From assembly GCA_023014335.1 (NCBI GenBank), contig JAECYW010000001.1, forward strand, positions 744,001 to 808,000: 64,000 nt of DNA. Direction: 5' to 3'. Shown here in pieces: positions 10,888 through 23,368 of the stretch; positions within the stretch are counted from its first letter, which is position 1; each line of letters opens with the position of its first letter. The notes below the pieces were generated by a model that was not told where the DNA came from, made no database searches, and saw only the letters and a list, made by a program, of their open reading frames with translations. Source of the DNA: Galerina marginata (taxonomy: Eukaryota > Basidiomycota > Agaricomycetes > Agaricales > Galerinaceae). The translations under genes were made by a program, and so were the position numbers.

Positions 10888-13339
10888 TCACCAAGAAGGT
10901 TGCATGCCAACAGCAGGAATATGAATGTAAGCCGGTCCAGGATAAGGATAGTGGCCTGCGGCGTCCATCCACCTAGACTCGCTTTCATGGATTTGCGGGT
11001 GTTCGCAGGCCGTCATGCGCAGATCACTGGACTTGTAATCGAACCGTGTCTGGGAGTATGAGCGCATATGATTATGCGACATTAAAGTATCTTGGTCATA
11101 GGAAAGAGACTGAGAGCGTGAATGAGGCAAAGGGACGGATGCGATGTATCCGAACGGATTATAGTTGGGGTGGCCGACGCCGAAAACGGGGGGCATATCG
11201 TACATGTACCCCGTCTGCGATTTCATGGGCACATATGCGGCAGGGTTCCAGTTCTGGTTATAGGCCACATCGCGATTGGCAGGATAGCCGGTGGCCATCG
11301 GCGGCGCCTGGACGGCCACGTAATGTCCGCTGACACGATTCCTGTCCCTCAAGATAGGCTCATCTCCGGCAGGACTCCATTTTGCGGGAGGTGGTAAAGT
11401 CTTGATGGGATGTCCCTCAGACAGGTTCCACTTCTCATTGGTCTGAACAAGACCATTGTCGTGGTGTACTTGACTGCCCAGTTTACTGGCGCGGCGCTTA
11501 GGGCAAGTACTCCTCTCTAAGAGGACCATCTTCGTCAAGGTCGATCTCAAGAACGTCCATTGCCAATGCTTGCTCCTTTTCCTGTCGTTCTCTCAGCCTG
11601 TCCTCCAAACCAAGAAAGACGGGTCGCGGAATACTGGTCATCGACTTGCAGGTAGATGGGGCCTGGATGATCTCTTCGATTGCCCTACGAACGATAGAGT
11701 GGGGATTGGAAGAAGGCCTCGAGATTGGCTGCGGGAAGGTTGGGGACGACAAGGATAGATGGTAGGATAGGACGTGGGACAACCATTGCGACCACTGCGG
11801 GGAAGAAACTGACAGGTCATAGGTGAAGATGTCCAGAGCAAGCGATTCTAACTTGTTCAATGCTCTGCACCGGAACATTGGAGATCGAGTGCCTATTGGC
11901 GGGAATGTAAATATAGGTGTTAAAAATCACACAAGAATAGGCAGGCTTACCAAGTTTTATTGCTGAAAGTATGGTCGTCTAACCACTTGTTGGCCAGCAT
12001 ACAGCCAAGCACAACAAGGCGGAAGGTAGCACTAGCCTCTGCAGCGTCGTGATCCAGTCCTGCGTCGCAGCCCAGGAGAGCAAGTCTAAAGGCATTTTCC
12101 TTCACGAACTCTGCGTTGAGAGGCGCTGCTGCAAAGTACACTGGGAGGCGCACGATGTACCAGACGGCCAAGAGAACGGCGGACGGTTGCAATAAAGTGG
12201 ACAACAACAAGGAGTGGACCGAAGGAGCCAAGTAGCTCGGCGCTGTAACAGCATACGGCCCGGCATTCGTACTGTGATTCACAAAAAGAGTTCAAATCAG
12301 AAAGGTGATCAAGATAGAGGATCATAGAAAAAAAAGACTCACGAAGGTTGTGCAAAGGCAGACGGCAGGCTGAATCCGGTTGTGCAAACCTTCCAGACGT
12401 AATTGGCCACCCATTCGGACAAAGGTTCAGCGAGTGTCTTATAACCAACACTGGAACTGGGAGTGACGGTGTCTGAAATCGGGTCTTGTTGCTTCGGCTG
12501 GTCGGCGATGGATGGGAAGACGGGCGCAGCCTGATAAACATCCGGGATAGTCGTTTTCCTTGTAGTAATCCTGGATGACGCCGCGATCCACATAATGACC
12601 ATCCAGACTGGCGTACTGCGCATCAGCGACAGCGCGATCAACAAACTCGCCAAAGGGAGTAAGAGGTTCCAATGGACTGGAGCCGCTATCCGGGCCACTG
12701 GCTGAGCCAGGCGACTGATCTTCAAAGATTGGAGAGAAGGCGCCAGAGTGGTAGCATCGATTGTTGAGAGTTGCCGAATTGGTCAAGTCCCGGATAGGGG
12801 ACAATTTGCCGTTGAAGCCATGAGGCATATCTTCCAGCATCGCATCGATTCCATCGTAAGGAGCGTAAGTGTTGGCAGGCCCCCTCGAGATGCGCTGCAG
12901 TTAAGGCAGGAAACCTGCTGCCACGGCCAATCTCAACATCTACGCCACTCATCCCTCCAAACTGATCACGGGCGGTAACGACGTCCGAGACCCCTCGATG
13001 GTGATGGAACAGATCGTGCGTGGGCGGGATACACGCTTCAGCGTGTGCCCCTTTAATGACTGTCGCGTTGCCCGCGGCAGCCAACCCTAGGTAAAAATCC
13101 TGCGTGTGATGAAGTTGTGCAGGTAGGCCGTCCTCGTCTGCACCGAACCGCTGTTTGTTCCTCCTCCAGGAAGGCAGAGAGCTGAGCCACTCCTCACGGG
13201 TTCCAAAGGATGGAGGGGGGCCGAGTGGCGGGACGGGGAGGGAGCCAGTGACGTTCTGACTCTGACCTTGCGCACAATGGGTGGCTTTGATGACCGGGTG
13301 TGCAAGAGGTTTAGATTGACGAGGGACGGGAACTGGCAT
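10888..13339 (-). CDS. Cyclin, Pho80/Clg1 type, with reading-frame breaks
   Basis: Exons read 13339-12944, 12894-12617, 12570-12343, 12271-11951, then about 11891-10888. The N-terminal ~280 residues are Pro/Gly-rich and probably disordered. The cyclin box follows: LAEPLSEWVANYVWKVC, SVHSLLLSTLLQPSAVLLA, then the diagnostic CMLANKWLDDHTFSNKTW and LNKLESLALDIFTYDLSV. The tail is Pro/Tyr-rich and ends AVGMQPSW. Such cyclins activate Pho85-type kinases. Two breaks occur in the last exon. After NKTW the frame gives HSISNVPVQS and must then skip one base (near 11861) to reach LNKLES. Near 11500 one base must be skipped at a TAA to go from REEYLP to KRRASKLGS; a 37-nt intron is the alternative there. 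The small intron at 12571-12616 is also tentative. Confidence 0.72.
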
Positions 13340-14619
13340 CTGCACAAATGAGATAGACAAGAGGTATGCGCCAACGACACAAAGAATGTGCAGGTGACAG
13401 CAAACTCTGGTCTACGTGGTGCTCCTTGCTGAAAAGAGCGGGTGTAAGAGAGCGGAGGGTGGTGGTGGTGGTGTCGTAAGAGCTGTCGTAAACGAAACGA
13501 GAAGCAGACGGCGGCGGGGACGGGCTAGCGGTGTTGGCAAACGCACAGCGAAGGCGTGCCTTTTGGAGTCCGGGGGGAAAAAAAGCAGGTGAAAAGAGGA
13601 ATGTCGAGCCCAGCTGCTAACTGCTTTTCCTCGCCGCGGAAGTGATGGGGACGCCGGTCCTCAGACGCAGAGTTGGAGGTGGACGGTGGGAGGGACCTGG
13701 CAACTACTGGGAGGCGGGGGAGATGGCGGATTTTTCAACAAACACACGCCCGTCTTTATATACTCCTATATGTAAGCACCCGCATGATCCATTCCACCAC
13801 ATCGAGTCACTCAGCTGCGACTTTTCACCATGACGTGCGTTTTAGCTCTGGCCTCCACTGCGCCCTTATCCCCGTCTCTTTGTCAATTGTTGCACCACAA
13901 TCCATTCCCGCCATTTTGGGACGTCCTTGATGAACAGCCGTTCAGAACTATGTCACCACTCCCGTCTCGATCACCTGGGAAACTCTGATAACGGGTAGAT
14001 CCATCTTTCAACACCCATTACAAACCCGACTGCGTTTACCACGTCCCGCGACGGCTTTCCAGACCCACTGGGTACGCTGTATGCCGGCACCGAGCTTGAG
14101 ATCCCTTGTGACCATTCTCTTGTCGGCATTTGCAATGTTTGGACCTTTCATTTCGTGTTTCCCATTACCGTACCAAGCCAGGGGTAAGAAAGTGCAGGGT
14201 TGTCAAGATCCAGCTGTTCTTGGGTAAATCGGTGTCCGCGCCCAGAACGGAGAGAAATTGGCTCATTCCTCCCTCTTCTGCCGGGCCGTATTTGGAAGGG
14301 AACAATGGTAAAATAGACCTCTGCCGATTCTCAAGGTCATAAATAGCAACTGATTTATCGATATGGGAAGATACCATGACTCGAGACGTATTCCAGAAAA
14401 GATGTATCATGATCAGTACAATGACCTTTCAAAAGCCGAGAACGCCTGGTATATCAGAACCTCTTTCCAGGAAGAGCGCGTCGCGTCATGTAATTTAAGG
14501 AACGTGCGCGTCCATCAAATCCACGTGAGCCTCTGTTTGCCAAAATTGACCCCGCCAAGCAGATCCTGTCCGTGCTTGACGCGACTCGCGAGCCAGGCAT
14601 CTTGTTCACATTCTCCATA
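13340..14619. promoter_or_regulatory. Divergent upstream region, cyclin and FAR11
   Basis: 1.28 kb between divergent genes. The cyclin start lies just after a CAG acceptor on the minus strand, so a 5' UTR intron is likely. A GGT/GGTG repeat lies at about 13460-13475 and a TTTATATA element at 13755-13762. Open stretches around 14130-14410 on both strands show no motif and are not called. Confidence 0.4.
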
Positions 14620-17600
14620 ATGAATTCATTGCAAGATAACAACGGAAACATGAACCAGTTGTCCCCAGCGGACTCTATAACGCTTGGCCAACTAAAAGCA
14701 ATGGTTGGAACTGTCCAGAAACCCAAAGTAATGCATCGATATCTCAGAGTCGTTATCATGCCTTACCCTCTTCCTTTCAGCAATCCCTGTTCGACTTCAA
14801 ATACGACGACGAGGACACCGTTATGAATGAGATTGAAGAATTCTACTCATACATTGAGATGCCCCAAGTTGCGGAGAACATGAAGGCTTGGGAAGGCTCA
14901 TTCCACGATGGCATGTTCATTTCTGGAGAGTCGCCGTTGCTTGATCGTCTAATGCCTCAATAGGAGAGTGGACCAAGGCTCCATTGTCGAAAAGACGCGC
15001 CCACGTCGAATACCTTTTAGAAAGCTTGGAGCACCGTGACACCGAAATTCGGTTCATGAATGCGCGTCGACTGTTTTATGTCCTCCAAGGTCTCATACTT
15101 TTAACTTTCTTCTCGTCGTCGTGACTAATTAGTGTTATACGACCCGTCAGGGACCTTTGGAGAGACTGTATCTCCAGAACATCAGCTACACTGGATATTC
15201 GAGAATTGCAAAGTGGTCCGGGCTGCCAATGGGGTCAGTAGCATTGTTGAAGCTTTGAAGATCGCCGGACGCAAGCACGATTTATTATGGTTCGTTTTGC
15301 TTAACACCACATTCCGGAAACCACATTCATGCTTTCTCGTTGGACACACCACAGTAATATTTCTGACCAACAAGCTGCCCACCTCCATGTATCCCTCCAA
15401 GATAGGGCAGATCTTATTGAGGAGGTGCTAACAGAAGTATCGGTGTATCTTGGGATGCTATACCACCTAATCGAGGTTTTCAAAGGTCATGACGATTTCG
15501 CAGACGAGTTGAGTGAGTCTTACCTTTTTAAATTGGAAACGAAGCGAATTTGTATAACCAAGGAATCAGTGAGCTTGGACCCCCCACTCCCCGTATACCT
15601 CTTCAACGTCGTGTCGAATCTTCGGGACAAAACTGCCAAAGGGTATCCTATCAAGAAAGTAAGATCCCTATAATATACATATCGACGCGTATTGATGTCC
15701 GTCATCAGTTACTCCTTGTGTTATGGAAAACTTTGCTAACGTGCTGGGGCGGAGTACGCGATCACACCCGTGTAAAAAGGCTTGCCCGAGAACTCGCCGA
15801 CCTCCCGCCACCATCCGAGAACTGTGAGGAGCTCGCATTACTCTCTTTAAACCGTTGCCTGACTTCATGCTCTACACTCAGCCGAAAAGATCAAGTCTTC
15901 ACCTCTTGATATCGACACCTTCCACACAGAGACCTCCGTGAAGTACCCAACTTTTTCGCCTCCACCCCAACTACCGCCTTTGGTCATCGATGCATTTGCT
16001 TCTAAAACACCCAAACCGTCTCTTCTTGCAAGCCGACTTGCAAAAGCATATTCGCCTATTCCGGTACGACACCACTATCATCACGACGACCATGAAGCGT
16101 CACACGGCGGACACCCACAAGGGATGTCCTCTCAGTTCCACCAGCAGCAGAGCCAAAGCGGATATCGCCACAACCCACAACCAGCAACACCCGCACCCTC
16201 GCCACCGCCTTCGCCCAAACCGAAGAAACAGCAGTACCAGACGGACCAACTACGGCCCTTCTTGTTTCCGTTCTCTCGCGCACGACCTGGGATGGACCAA
16301 AGACTTGTCCCTTTCGCTATTGATGAAGCGGATAGGCTTTACAATAGGCACATGTATATCAGCTTGGCCTTGTCGCAGATGTGGAGGACGAGAGAGGATT
16401 GTATGACAGCTGAGAGTGGTCTGGACCGGATGCCTGGCACTGACGCCGAGTTCAAGTCGTCTACTTTCAACCCAGAGGTAATGAATTGTTCTTATTGCCG
16501 TCGTCCTTCACTGATCCACGAGGATAGGAATTGGAATCAGGAGAGCCCTTGCCCGATGTTGCACTACTGGACAAAATGATAGAAGAGGCTACAGAAGCCA
16601 TGAAGACCGCAGCGACGAGTGCTGATAAACGGAAGGCCAGAGGAGCGCAAAGAGGATTTAATGCGCTTGAAACGGGTTGAGCAAATATATGTATGTGACC
16701 TATTTCCTTCAATGTCCTGCCTTCGACTTACCGTTTCTCAGGGCGCCATTCTTCCGGTACTCTCAGGCTGGGTTCTCATCTTGCTCAAGTTGTTGTTAGC
16801 CACGGTGTCTGCTAGTTCGAATATGCAAAACCCACAATCGTCAACATCCTCGGCCTTTCCTCCATCTGGTATATCTCGTAAGGGACATTTGTACAATTTG
16901 CTCCATTTTTCTGACAATAAGTGTAGCTCAGGACCCACCTCCTTCCGCTCCGCCCACACTAGATGACATCGATGTCACTCGGCATCGCGAAATCACATCG
17001 AAAGCTGTCTCAGCTATCCTGTTATTGGTCTTGAAATGGTTCAAAGTTTCTCGTGGGTTTTCTTAATATTTCTTCCCTCAAAAATTTTAATCGTCATGTA
17101 GATGTCATGAAGTTCCATCATTTAGGACAACATCTGTTGGACACGAATTGCCTATTATTGATCCTTAAGATGTTCGGGCTCCAGGAGGTTACTAATTCGG
17201 TGATCTCAAGAGTAGACTCTCCAGAAAACAAGTACGAGACCTTACCAATACCGAAAGCTCTCGCTAACGAGCCATATAGCTTCTTCCGGTACTGTCTTAC
17301 GAACTTGTCCAAGAACCCTCAGCCAATACGGCCCGAGGATGACATGTATCGAGCTCCGAAGCAGAATATCCGGAAGGTCACCATCCTGCCGAGCGGTGAA
17401 AAACGGGAAGAAGAGATCGAGCTCATCACTGAATACTCGTGGAGAAACTTTTTCTCAACCATCAACTTCGCGAAAATCATGCAGAAGTTATCCAAAGGCA
17501 GGTCACATCGGATATGGATGCTGGTGCAGTACAAGAGCTCTGTAGGTCCATTTTTACTTTTGACCCCACCACACCAAGTTCATTAATTTCCGCCCAAGGC

Positions 17601-18882
17601 TGTTCTCAAACGTGTTCTAAGAGTGAACCACCCACTATTACAACTCCATGTACTCAAGTTGATTAAGAGTCAAGTGCCCTTTTGCGGTCGGAAATGGCGT
17701 CAATGTATGACGAATCTTTCATGGACGGGTCTTTCTCAGAGCTGACTATATCGACCACGCAGCTAATATGAAAGTCATAACTTCAATATACCTGAACTGT
17801 CGACCAGATCTGAGAGACGAATGGCTGGCGGGTGTTGAGCCCGACGATGCCGGGGAGGCGCAGGTAAAAATGCTTGTATTCATTCGATCGCTGCAAAACT
17901 AAACAGACATCTAGGCGCAAGAACAAGCACTTCGGCACCTGGTCAAATTTTGTAAATTTCGTATGTTCAATATTTTGATGAGGCTGACATAAATGTGCTG
18001 CAGACAACACAAAGAGGTACGGGCCAGCATCCCTGGTCAACCAACAGAGCCCGGTGCACCGACGCACGGGAAGCATGTCCCAGATAGAAGGCCTGCACGC
18101 TGATCCAGCCCTCTCTAGTCTCATTCGGCCCCTGGGCACTCCGAATGTCGTGGACTCGGATGTGTTCCCACCAGTGCGCTCTCGAGCTCCAGATCAATCT
18201 CTCTTCCTTCCATTCATACCCGAGGATATCGCATTTGAAGAGGAATACGAGGAATACCTATCTGATCTAGGATGGTCCGACGAACAAACCTCGTCGGCCT
18301 TGGATAATTTAACATTCGAGGGGACATCCGCCTGGCACCGGCTTCCCCAACTTCGTGTCGGAGATGGCAGATGGGATTAGTGACAGCGAAAGCGTCGTCT
18401 CAATCGGGGATCTTGGAGATGAAACCCGCCTTGACCCTACACGAGATGATCGTGAGGTGGTAGACGAGAATGTGAATAACTGGGAGGTAAAGTTACATCC
18501 TTTTTTGTGCTCAAGGTTTGCGTTGTTGATCGTTGTCCACTTGCAGCACATGAGTCCCAAGACCATGGCCGCCCTCCCGAAGTCTCCAGCAGGAGGTCGC
18601 CGATCAAGCTCAGGCACTGGGTTGAGGCCGGTATTGCCATTTGCCCTTGATGAAGGAAGTGCTGTCGACGACGACGATATTGAGCCTGGTCATCTCGGAC
18701 GCGAGCCACCTTCCGGTGAATTCCCTGCTGGCGCCAGTGTCGATGAAGTCGAATATGCCTATGGGTGTGCTGCTTTCTTTCACACCATTCGTGAATCTAC
18801 TGACAAGAATGCAGGGTATAATCAATTGTCAAAGATGGCGGTAGGATTTTGGTTTATGAAACTATGTGTGCAGAAGCTGTAA
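14620..18882 (+). CDS. FAR11: STRIPAK complex subunit FAR11/STRIP, with reading-frame breaks
   Basis: FAR11/STRIP proteins scaffold the PP2A-containing STRIPAK complex, which controls signalling, growth polarity and fruiting in fungi. About 18 exons were traced. N-terminal N1221-type domain: FDFKYDDEDTVMNEIEEFYS, EWTKAPLSKRRAHVEYLLES, then GTFGETVSPEHQLHWIFENC. Middle: Pro-rich insert (15.9-16.3 kb). C-terminal DUF3402-type domain: ERKEDLMRLKRVEQIY, LPVLSGWVLILLKLLLATV, LLVLKWFKVSHVMKFHHLGQ, LLDTNCLLLILKMFGLQEV, and HPLLQLHVLKLIKSQVPFCG. The intron 14911-14963 appears to be GC-AG, and the intron ending at 17598 has an AAG acceptor. Two single-base frame breaks (about 16640 and 18320) must be bridged to keep conserved sequence. 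The second leads into GTGFPNFVSEMADGISDSES and HMSPKTMAALPKSPAGGRR. The exact C terminus is uncertain. Confidence 0.88.
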
Positions 18883-20653
18883 TATAATTTTGCTGAAGGA
18901 CACGTCATGGTTTTGGGGTGACCCATTCCTACCTGCAATGTAAAGCCCATAATTGTCTGGGAAAGGTTGTCGCTTGAGGGGGAAAATGGAGCATTTACTC
19001 TGGGTGACAAACAATTGCATTATGCACATTCTATCGAGGTATACATTATGGTACCTAGGCCATGCTGATCGGGGTAGTACTGGAATGCAGATAGAAACTC
19101 GGTGTCGAGGCTCAACGACTCGACAATCACGGAACCTTGTTGATTTACCTAAGTAGAGCTAGGGATAAACATTTACAGCCTCAGTGACAGACATGCGGAA
19201 CATTTTTACGCTCCGAAGCCCCTTCTTTATTAACGACATCAATTGGTATCGAACTCTTGAGCTTTGCATCATTTTCGTCGGCAGTGCCATCTAAGTTGTG
19301 CGTTCTTGCAACAAACTTCTACGACGCCGGTTTGGAAAGGGTATCAGGACGCCCTTTACATCCAAAACGGAGACCCTCATCATGCCGGGCGCTCGTTCGC
19401 TTGAGGACTTAAAGTTTCCAAGCGCAATATCTGAGGAGGCAAAGTGCGGAAAATTGTTCCCAGTCCCCGACGCGAAGGGACTTGTGCCGCTGAAGAGCTT
19501 CCAGCTAGAAGATATATTGGCGTCGACGAGGCTGACGGATTACCAGTCTCGGGAGCGGCTTCCTTGTCCTCATCTAGTCTGGAGATGGCCAAGTGAGGGA
19601 CCATCGTCTGAGATTAGGTCGAAGGGGCAGAAACCGTGAACACACCTTTCATGGACGAGAAAGGTGGCAACTTTTGCGGGTAACATCAATGAACACGAAA
19701 TTTATCAACTAGAAAGCGAAAGCAACAAGAAATGTATATAAACTTACCTGACGCGTACGGATCGTATGTAATTGTCGTCAGAGCATAACTTCAGGTTAAA
19801 GCACAGCAACAAGCCGTTTCGTGACTTATGTGGGACACTTTTTGCTGCTGGAAGAATGTAGTGGTGTCCTTGTTATATTTGCTAGAATTGGTCATAACGG
19901 CTAGGCTCACCCTACAATAAGTTTGATTGATACACCGCACAATGCGATCCTTTGCAGACCCATCGATGAATGTCATGGTGGATGGTTCGGATATGGACAG
20001 ACGGTCGTAGGCAAGTCCATGGGGAAAGCAGTGGAAATGGTATAGCTGGCCGCCACTTGGAAGATGGGGAGCTACGGCCGAAGCAGTAAGCCAGACTCCA
20101 TAATGAACCGTTGCAATAATTGGGAGAACCAGCCTGAGCGTCCAAGCTATCTAGGCCTTCGCGCGGACATAACGCACAGAGAAGACCGCAGAAGATCAGT
20201 CTCGTTAAGAAAAAGGACAATTCCAACCTAAATATTCGTCCAAGACGCCTGTGCAATGTGCATTGAGAGGACGAGTGCTCTGTGGCAACGTTTAATTTTT
20301 TTTGTTTGTGTATGGACTTGCTTTGGACTGTGTTTTATCGTGTCATCCACAATTTGGACGCTGTCGGGGTATGTTGAACCTGGTGGCTCCAGACACACTA
20401 ACACCTCTTCTCCTCCGTCCCCTCTTCCGCAGCGGCGACCACCTCCGCGAAATCGTTTACTGCAATGAACCAAGCTATAATTTGGCACACCCAGAGGGTC
20501 CGTGCGTGGATCCAAGTTATTCCCACGTCTATGACATAAGCTGGTTGAATCGTGGCTTGTTTGCTTGCCTTCAACCACCATCTTCCCCCCGCCAAACCAA
20601 CGACAAACAGCTACAACGGGGCACACTCTCCTCACATACGCTCAAACAAAGTC
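18883..20653. other. Intergenic region before forkhead gene
   Basis: 1.77 kb. An open stretch at 19298-19639 (about 113 codons, starting within a longer frame) and a minus-strand stretch at 19912-20256 show no recognisable domain and no convincing splice structure, so they are not called. The last few hundred bases presumably hold the forkhead promoter and leader. Confidence 0.35.
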
Positions 20654-22029
20654 ATGTCCCAACAAGCTCCGCAGGGTATGCAAGCTATGATGCCCGACCC
20701 AAATCAGCAAGACATGTCGGGTAATTACTACCCGCAAGAAAGCGACCTCACAGGTGGCCTGCCCATCAACCTCGATTCTCTCCGAGATGGTCCGCCTGGG
20801 AGCAAACCGTTCTATCCATATTCAACCCTTATTCGGTATGTCGACGGGTGTTCAGAGTTGTTTGGACCTTGTATCCCAACAACCCTGATCTCCTATTAAA
20901 ATGACTTATATATCACATTACGACTAGCTATGCCATCAAAGGTTCACCGAATCAGAAGTTATTGCTTGAGGATATCTACTACGCTATAGAATCAAGAGTA
21001 CGTCATTGGATTCCTGTTCCAGGACGAGGTAACGATTTAATATTCTTTTCCGTAGTTCCCATACTTCCGGACGGCTCCTAATGGTTGGAAGGTAAGAAAT
21101 CATAATTTAACTGCGTTTTCAAGTCGAATACACGTTTTTCAATGAAATCGATGGTTTGGTCGTGGACGCGTCTCGCGGACGCGATGTTGTTATTTGACTG
21201 GTACTATTTGTTGTTGGGAGTTTATTCCCTTGTTATTCGAAATTGCCTCGTCCAAACAGAGTACTGAAAATCCCTCGCACCAGAATTCCGTTCGCCACAA
21301 TCTGTCCCTCAACCCATGCTTTGAAAAGGTCCCCCGTCCTCTCACAGACCGTGGCAAGGGCTCTTACTGGACCGTTAATGAAAACGTCGATCCTCGCACT
21401 GGTGTCCACCGCATTCGTAAGAAGAAGACCAAAGGATCTAAGAGTCGGCCGTCCGAGGAACCCGATGCAGACTATCACCCACCAGAAGGCGGTTACGAAG
21501 ATGCTCACAACCAATTTGTTGCATCACCTCCGATGCACACCGACGATTCTCAAGCGAACCGTCAGCAGCCACAACAGCAGCCAGTCCCTTATGCTCCTTA
21601 CCCGTGAGTTCTCCGATGTTCTTTCTCAGACTATCTCTCATCTCCTACAGTTATAGCCCCATGACCTTTGACCCCAACTTCCCATTGATCCCCGGTATGC
21701 GATATCCTCCCCCGCCCATCCCAGGACCTATTCCACCTGTCCCAATCTCCCCCGATGAAGGCTTTGAAATGGACGAACATGGGAACGTCAACTGGCGTCT
21801 TGCCTGGCTTAAAGAAATTGGGCATCTACAGCAGATCACACAGGAACAGGAGAAGGCTGGTGTAGACCCTGAGTGGTACAGGATGATGCTGATCCGGGTG
21901 CGGGGGGCTTTGATGCCCCCACCCCCCATGAACCCGGAGATGATGCACGCAATGGCACCCCCCCACATGCAGGCCCCACAGCCTAATCCAGGTGAGATGC
22001 AGCAAACGCAACAACAAGGGCAGCAATGA
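20654..22029 (+). CDS. Forkhead transcription factor
   Basis: Five exons (20654-20835, 20928-20997, 21056-21091, 21284-21603, 21651-22029) give 328 residues. A winged-helix DNA-binding domain spans about residues 50-140: [40 protein letters not shown], then the recognition helix [20 protein letters not shown] and wing [13 protein letters not shown], followed by a basic [15 protein letters not shown] stretch that may be a nuclear localisation signal. The C-terminal half is Pro/Gln/Met-rich, typical of an activation region. Target genes cannot be told. A second, unrelated forkhead gene with an FHA domain lies at 42686-45037. Confidence 0.93.
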
Positions 22030-22293
22030 ACGACACGACTTGGTTGATAATTTATTCCGTGATGCGCTTCGACATTCTCTGTACGCTATGTAGTAATCCC
22101 TGTGCAACCTAATGTATACAAGTAGTCTCATAGATCACTTTTACGGCCGAAGACAACCGATACACGATCCGTGAGAAATTTTATGATAAGTAAGCGTGCT
22201 ATGTCATGCGTTATCGTTACTGATCAATATTTTCCTTTCACATCCACTCTGCCTGGACACACATTCCCTTGTTTCGATTCTCCCTTACTCACC

Positions 22294-23368
22294 ATGTCCC
22301 CAACAGCAGTGTACAGTCACTCCGAGAGCACAGCTCCCACATGGTCGCCACCTATGGCGCACTCCAAGGGTGCAGCCCTAGTCATAGGCTCTCTGTCGAC
22401 CGCTGAGGATGGGAAGTACCAAGCATTGATCTCAGAGCTAGAGCCGACGCGGCAGGTGGATAAACAATTATTGGACAGGATTGTGGATGACGGTGTGTGC
22501 TGAACATGGCGTTTGGTGGCATGAAAGTCAGTCTCACACGACTCACAGCTACCACATTGGCTCCTTCATCATATACATCCGTCCATGTCACCCTCACTTC
22601 ATCGGACTACGAGTCTTTAAGGCCAAGACTACCCTCACTGCTCACCCAACTCTCGGCTGGCCTAAGCCCCCTGGGTACACTTCATCTCCTCAATTTGACA
22701 TCGGCCTTCCATACCCTTCCTTCGGAACTTACTCTCGCTGGATTTAATGTGCTTTTATCTATCGCGGAAAGTGGATCCATTATCGCCCAGAAACCGGCAC
22801 ATGCTCCGAGTTCTTCCCTGTCCTTGAAAACCCGGCCCGCAGGCTCAGCTCCACTGATGAAGCTCAATAGGAAGGTCGACCCCGCGAAGAAACAAGCACT
22901 CTGGGCCATTACCTCGTCCCCTTCGACACCTCTGGTCGATGCAGAGTCTCTGCTCACACCGGCGGATAAAGCACGGCCAGTCCCCACGTGCGAACCCGTC
23001 AACGCAGCAGCTCCACGTCGAAAGAAGGCGTGCAAAGGCTGTTCATGTGGTCTGGCGGAGCTTGAGGAAGAAGATCGTAAAAATGGCAAGGTCGTCATTT
23101 TAGATGGTTCTCAGAATGGGGAGACGAGAGAGGTCGACCAAAGTGAGAAAGAACGTCTTATCAATGCTGCCAAGGCCACACCAAAAGCGACAAGTAGCTG
23201 TGGAAGCTGTTTCTTGGGAGATGCTTTCCGGTGTGCGAGTTGCCCATATCTGGGTATGTATCCCCTTGTCATCCTTAGTCTTAGCACTTAACACCATCCT
23301 CATTAGGTCTTCCCGCATTCAAACCTGGAGAAAAGGTTGAAATCGACTTCAGCATGGATGACCTGTAA
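22294..23368 (+). CDS. DRE2: Cytosolic Fe-S assembly protein DRE2 (anamorsin)
   Basis: DRE2 receives electrons from TAH18 and passes them to early cytosolic iron-sulfur cluster assembly. Exons 22294-22492, 22549-23253 and 23307-23368 give 321 residues. The N-terminal half is the degenerate methyltransferase-like domain ([20 protein letters not shown]). The C-terminal CIAPIN1 region carries both cysteine motifs: motif A with [20 protein letters not shown], and motif B with [19 protein letters not shown], a CX2C-X7-CX2C arrangement. It ends FSMDDL. The frame change near 22495 is explained by a GTGTGT...CAG intron of 56 nt, not by an error. Confidence 0.96.

Noticed and set aside
10323..10988. 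A 221-codon minus-strand open frame
   Set aside because: It overlaps the cyclin C terminus and lies in a pyrimidine-rich tract, where stop codons are rare on that strand; no domain is visible.
19298..19639. Open frame of 113 codons between FAR11 and the forkhead gene
   Set aside because: No recognisable domain, no clear start context; could be a decayed gene fragment but the sequence does not show which.
22493..22548. GT-repeat slippage in DRE2
   Set aside because: A 56-nt GTGTGT...CACAG intron gives the expected [17 protein letters not shown] sequence in frame.
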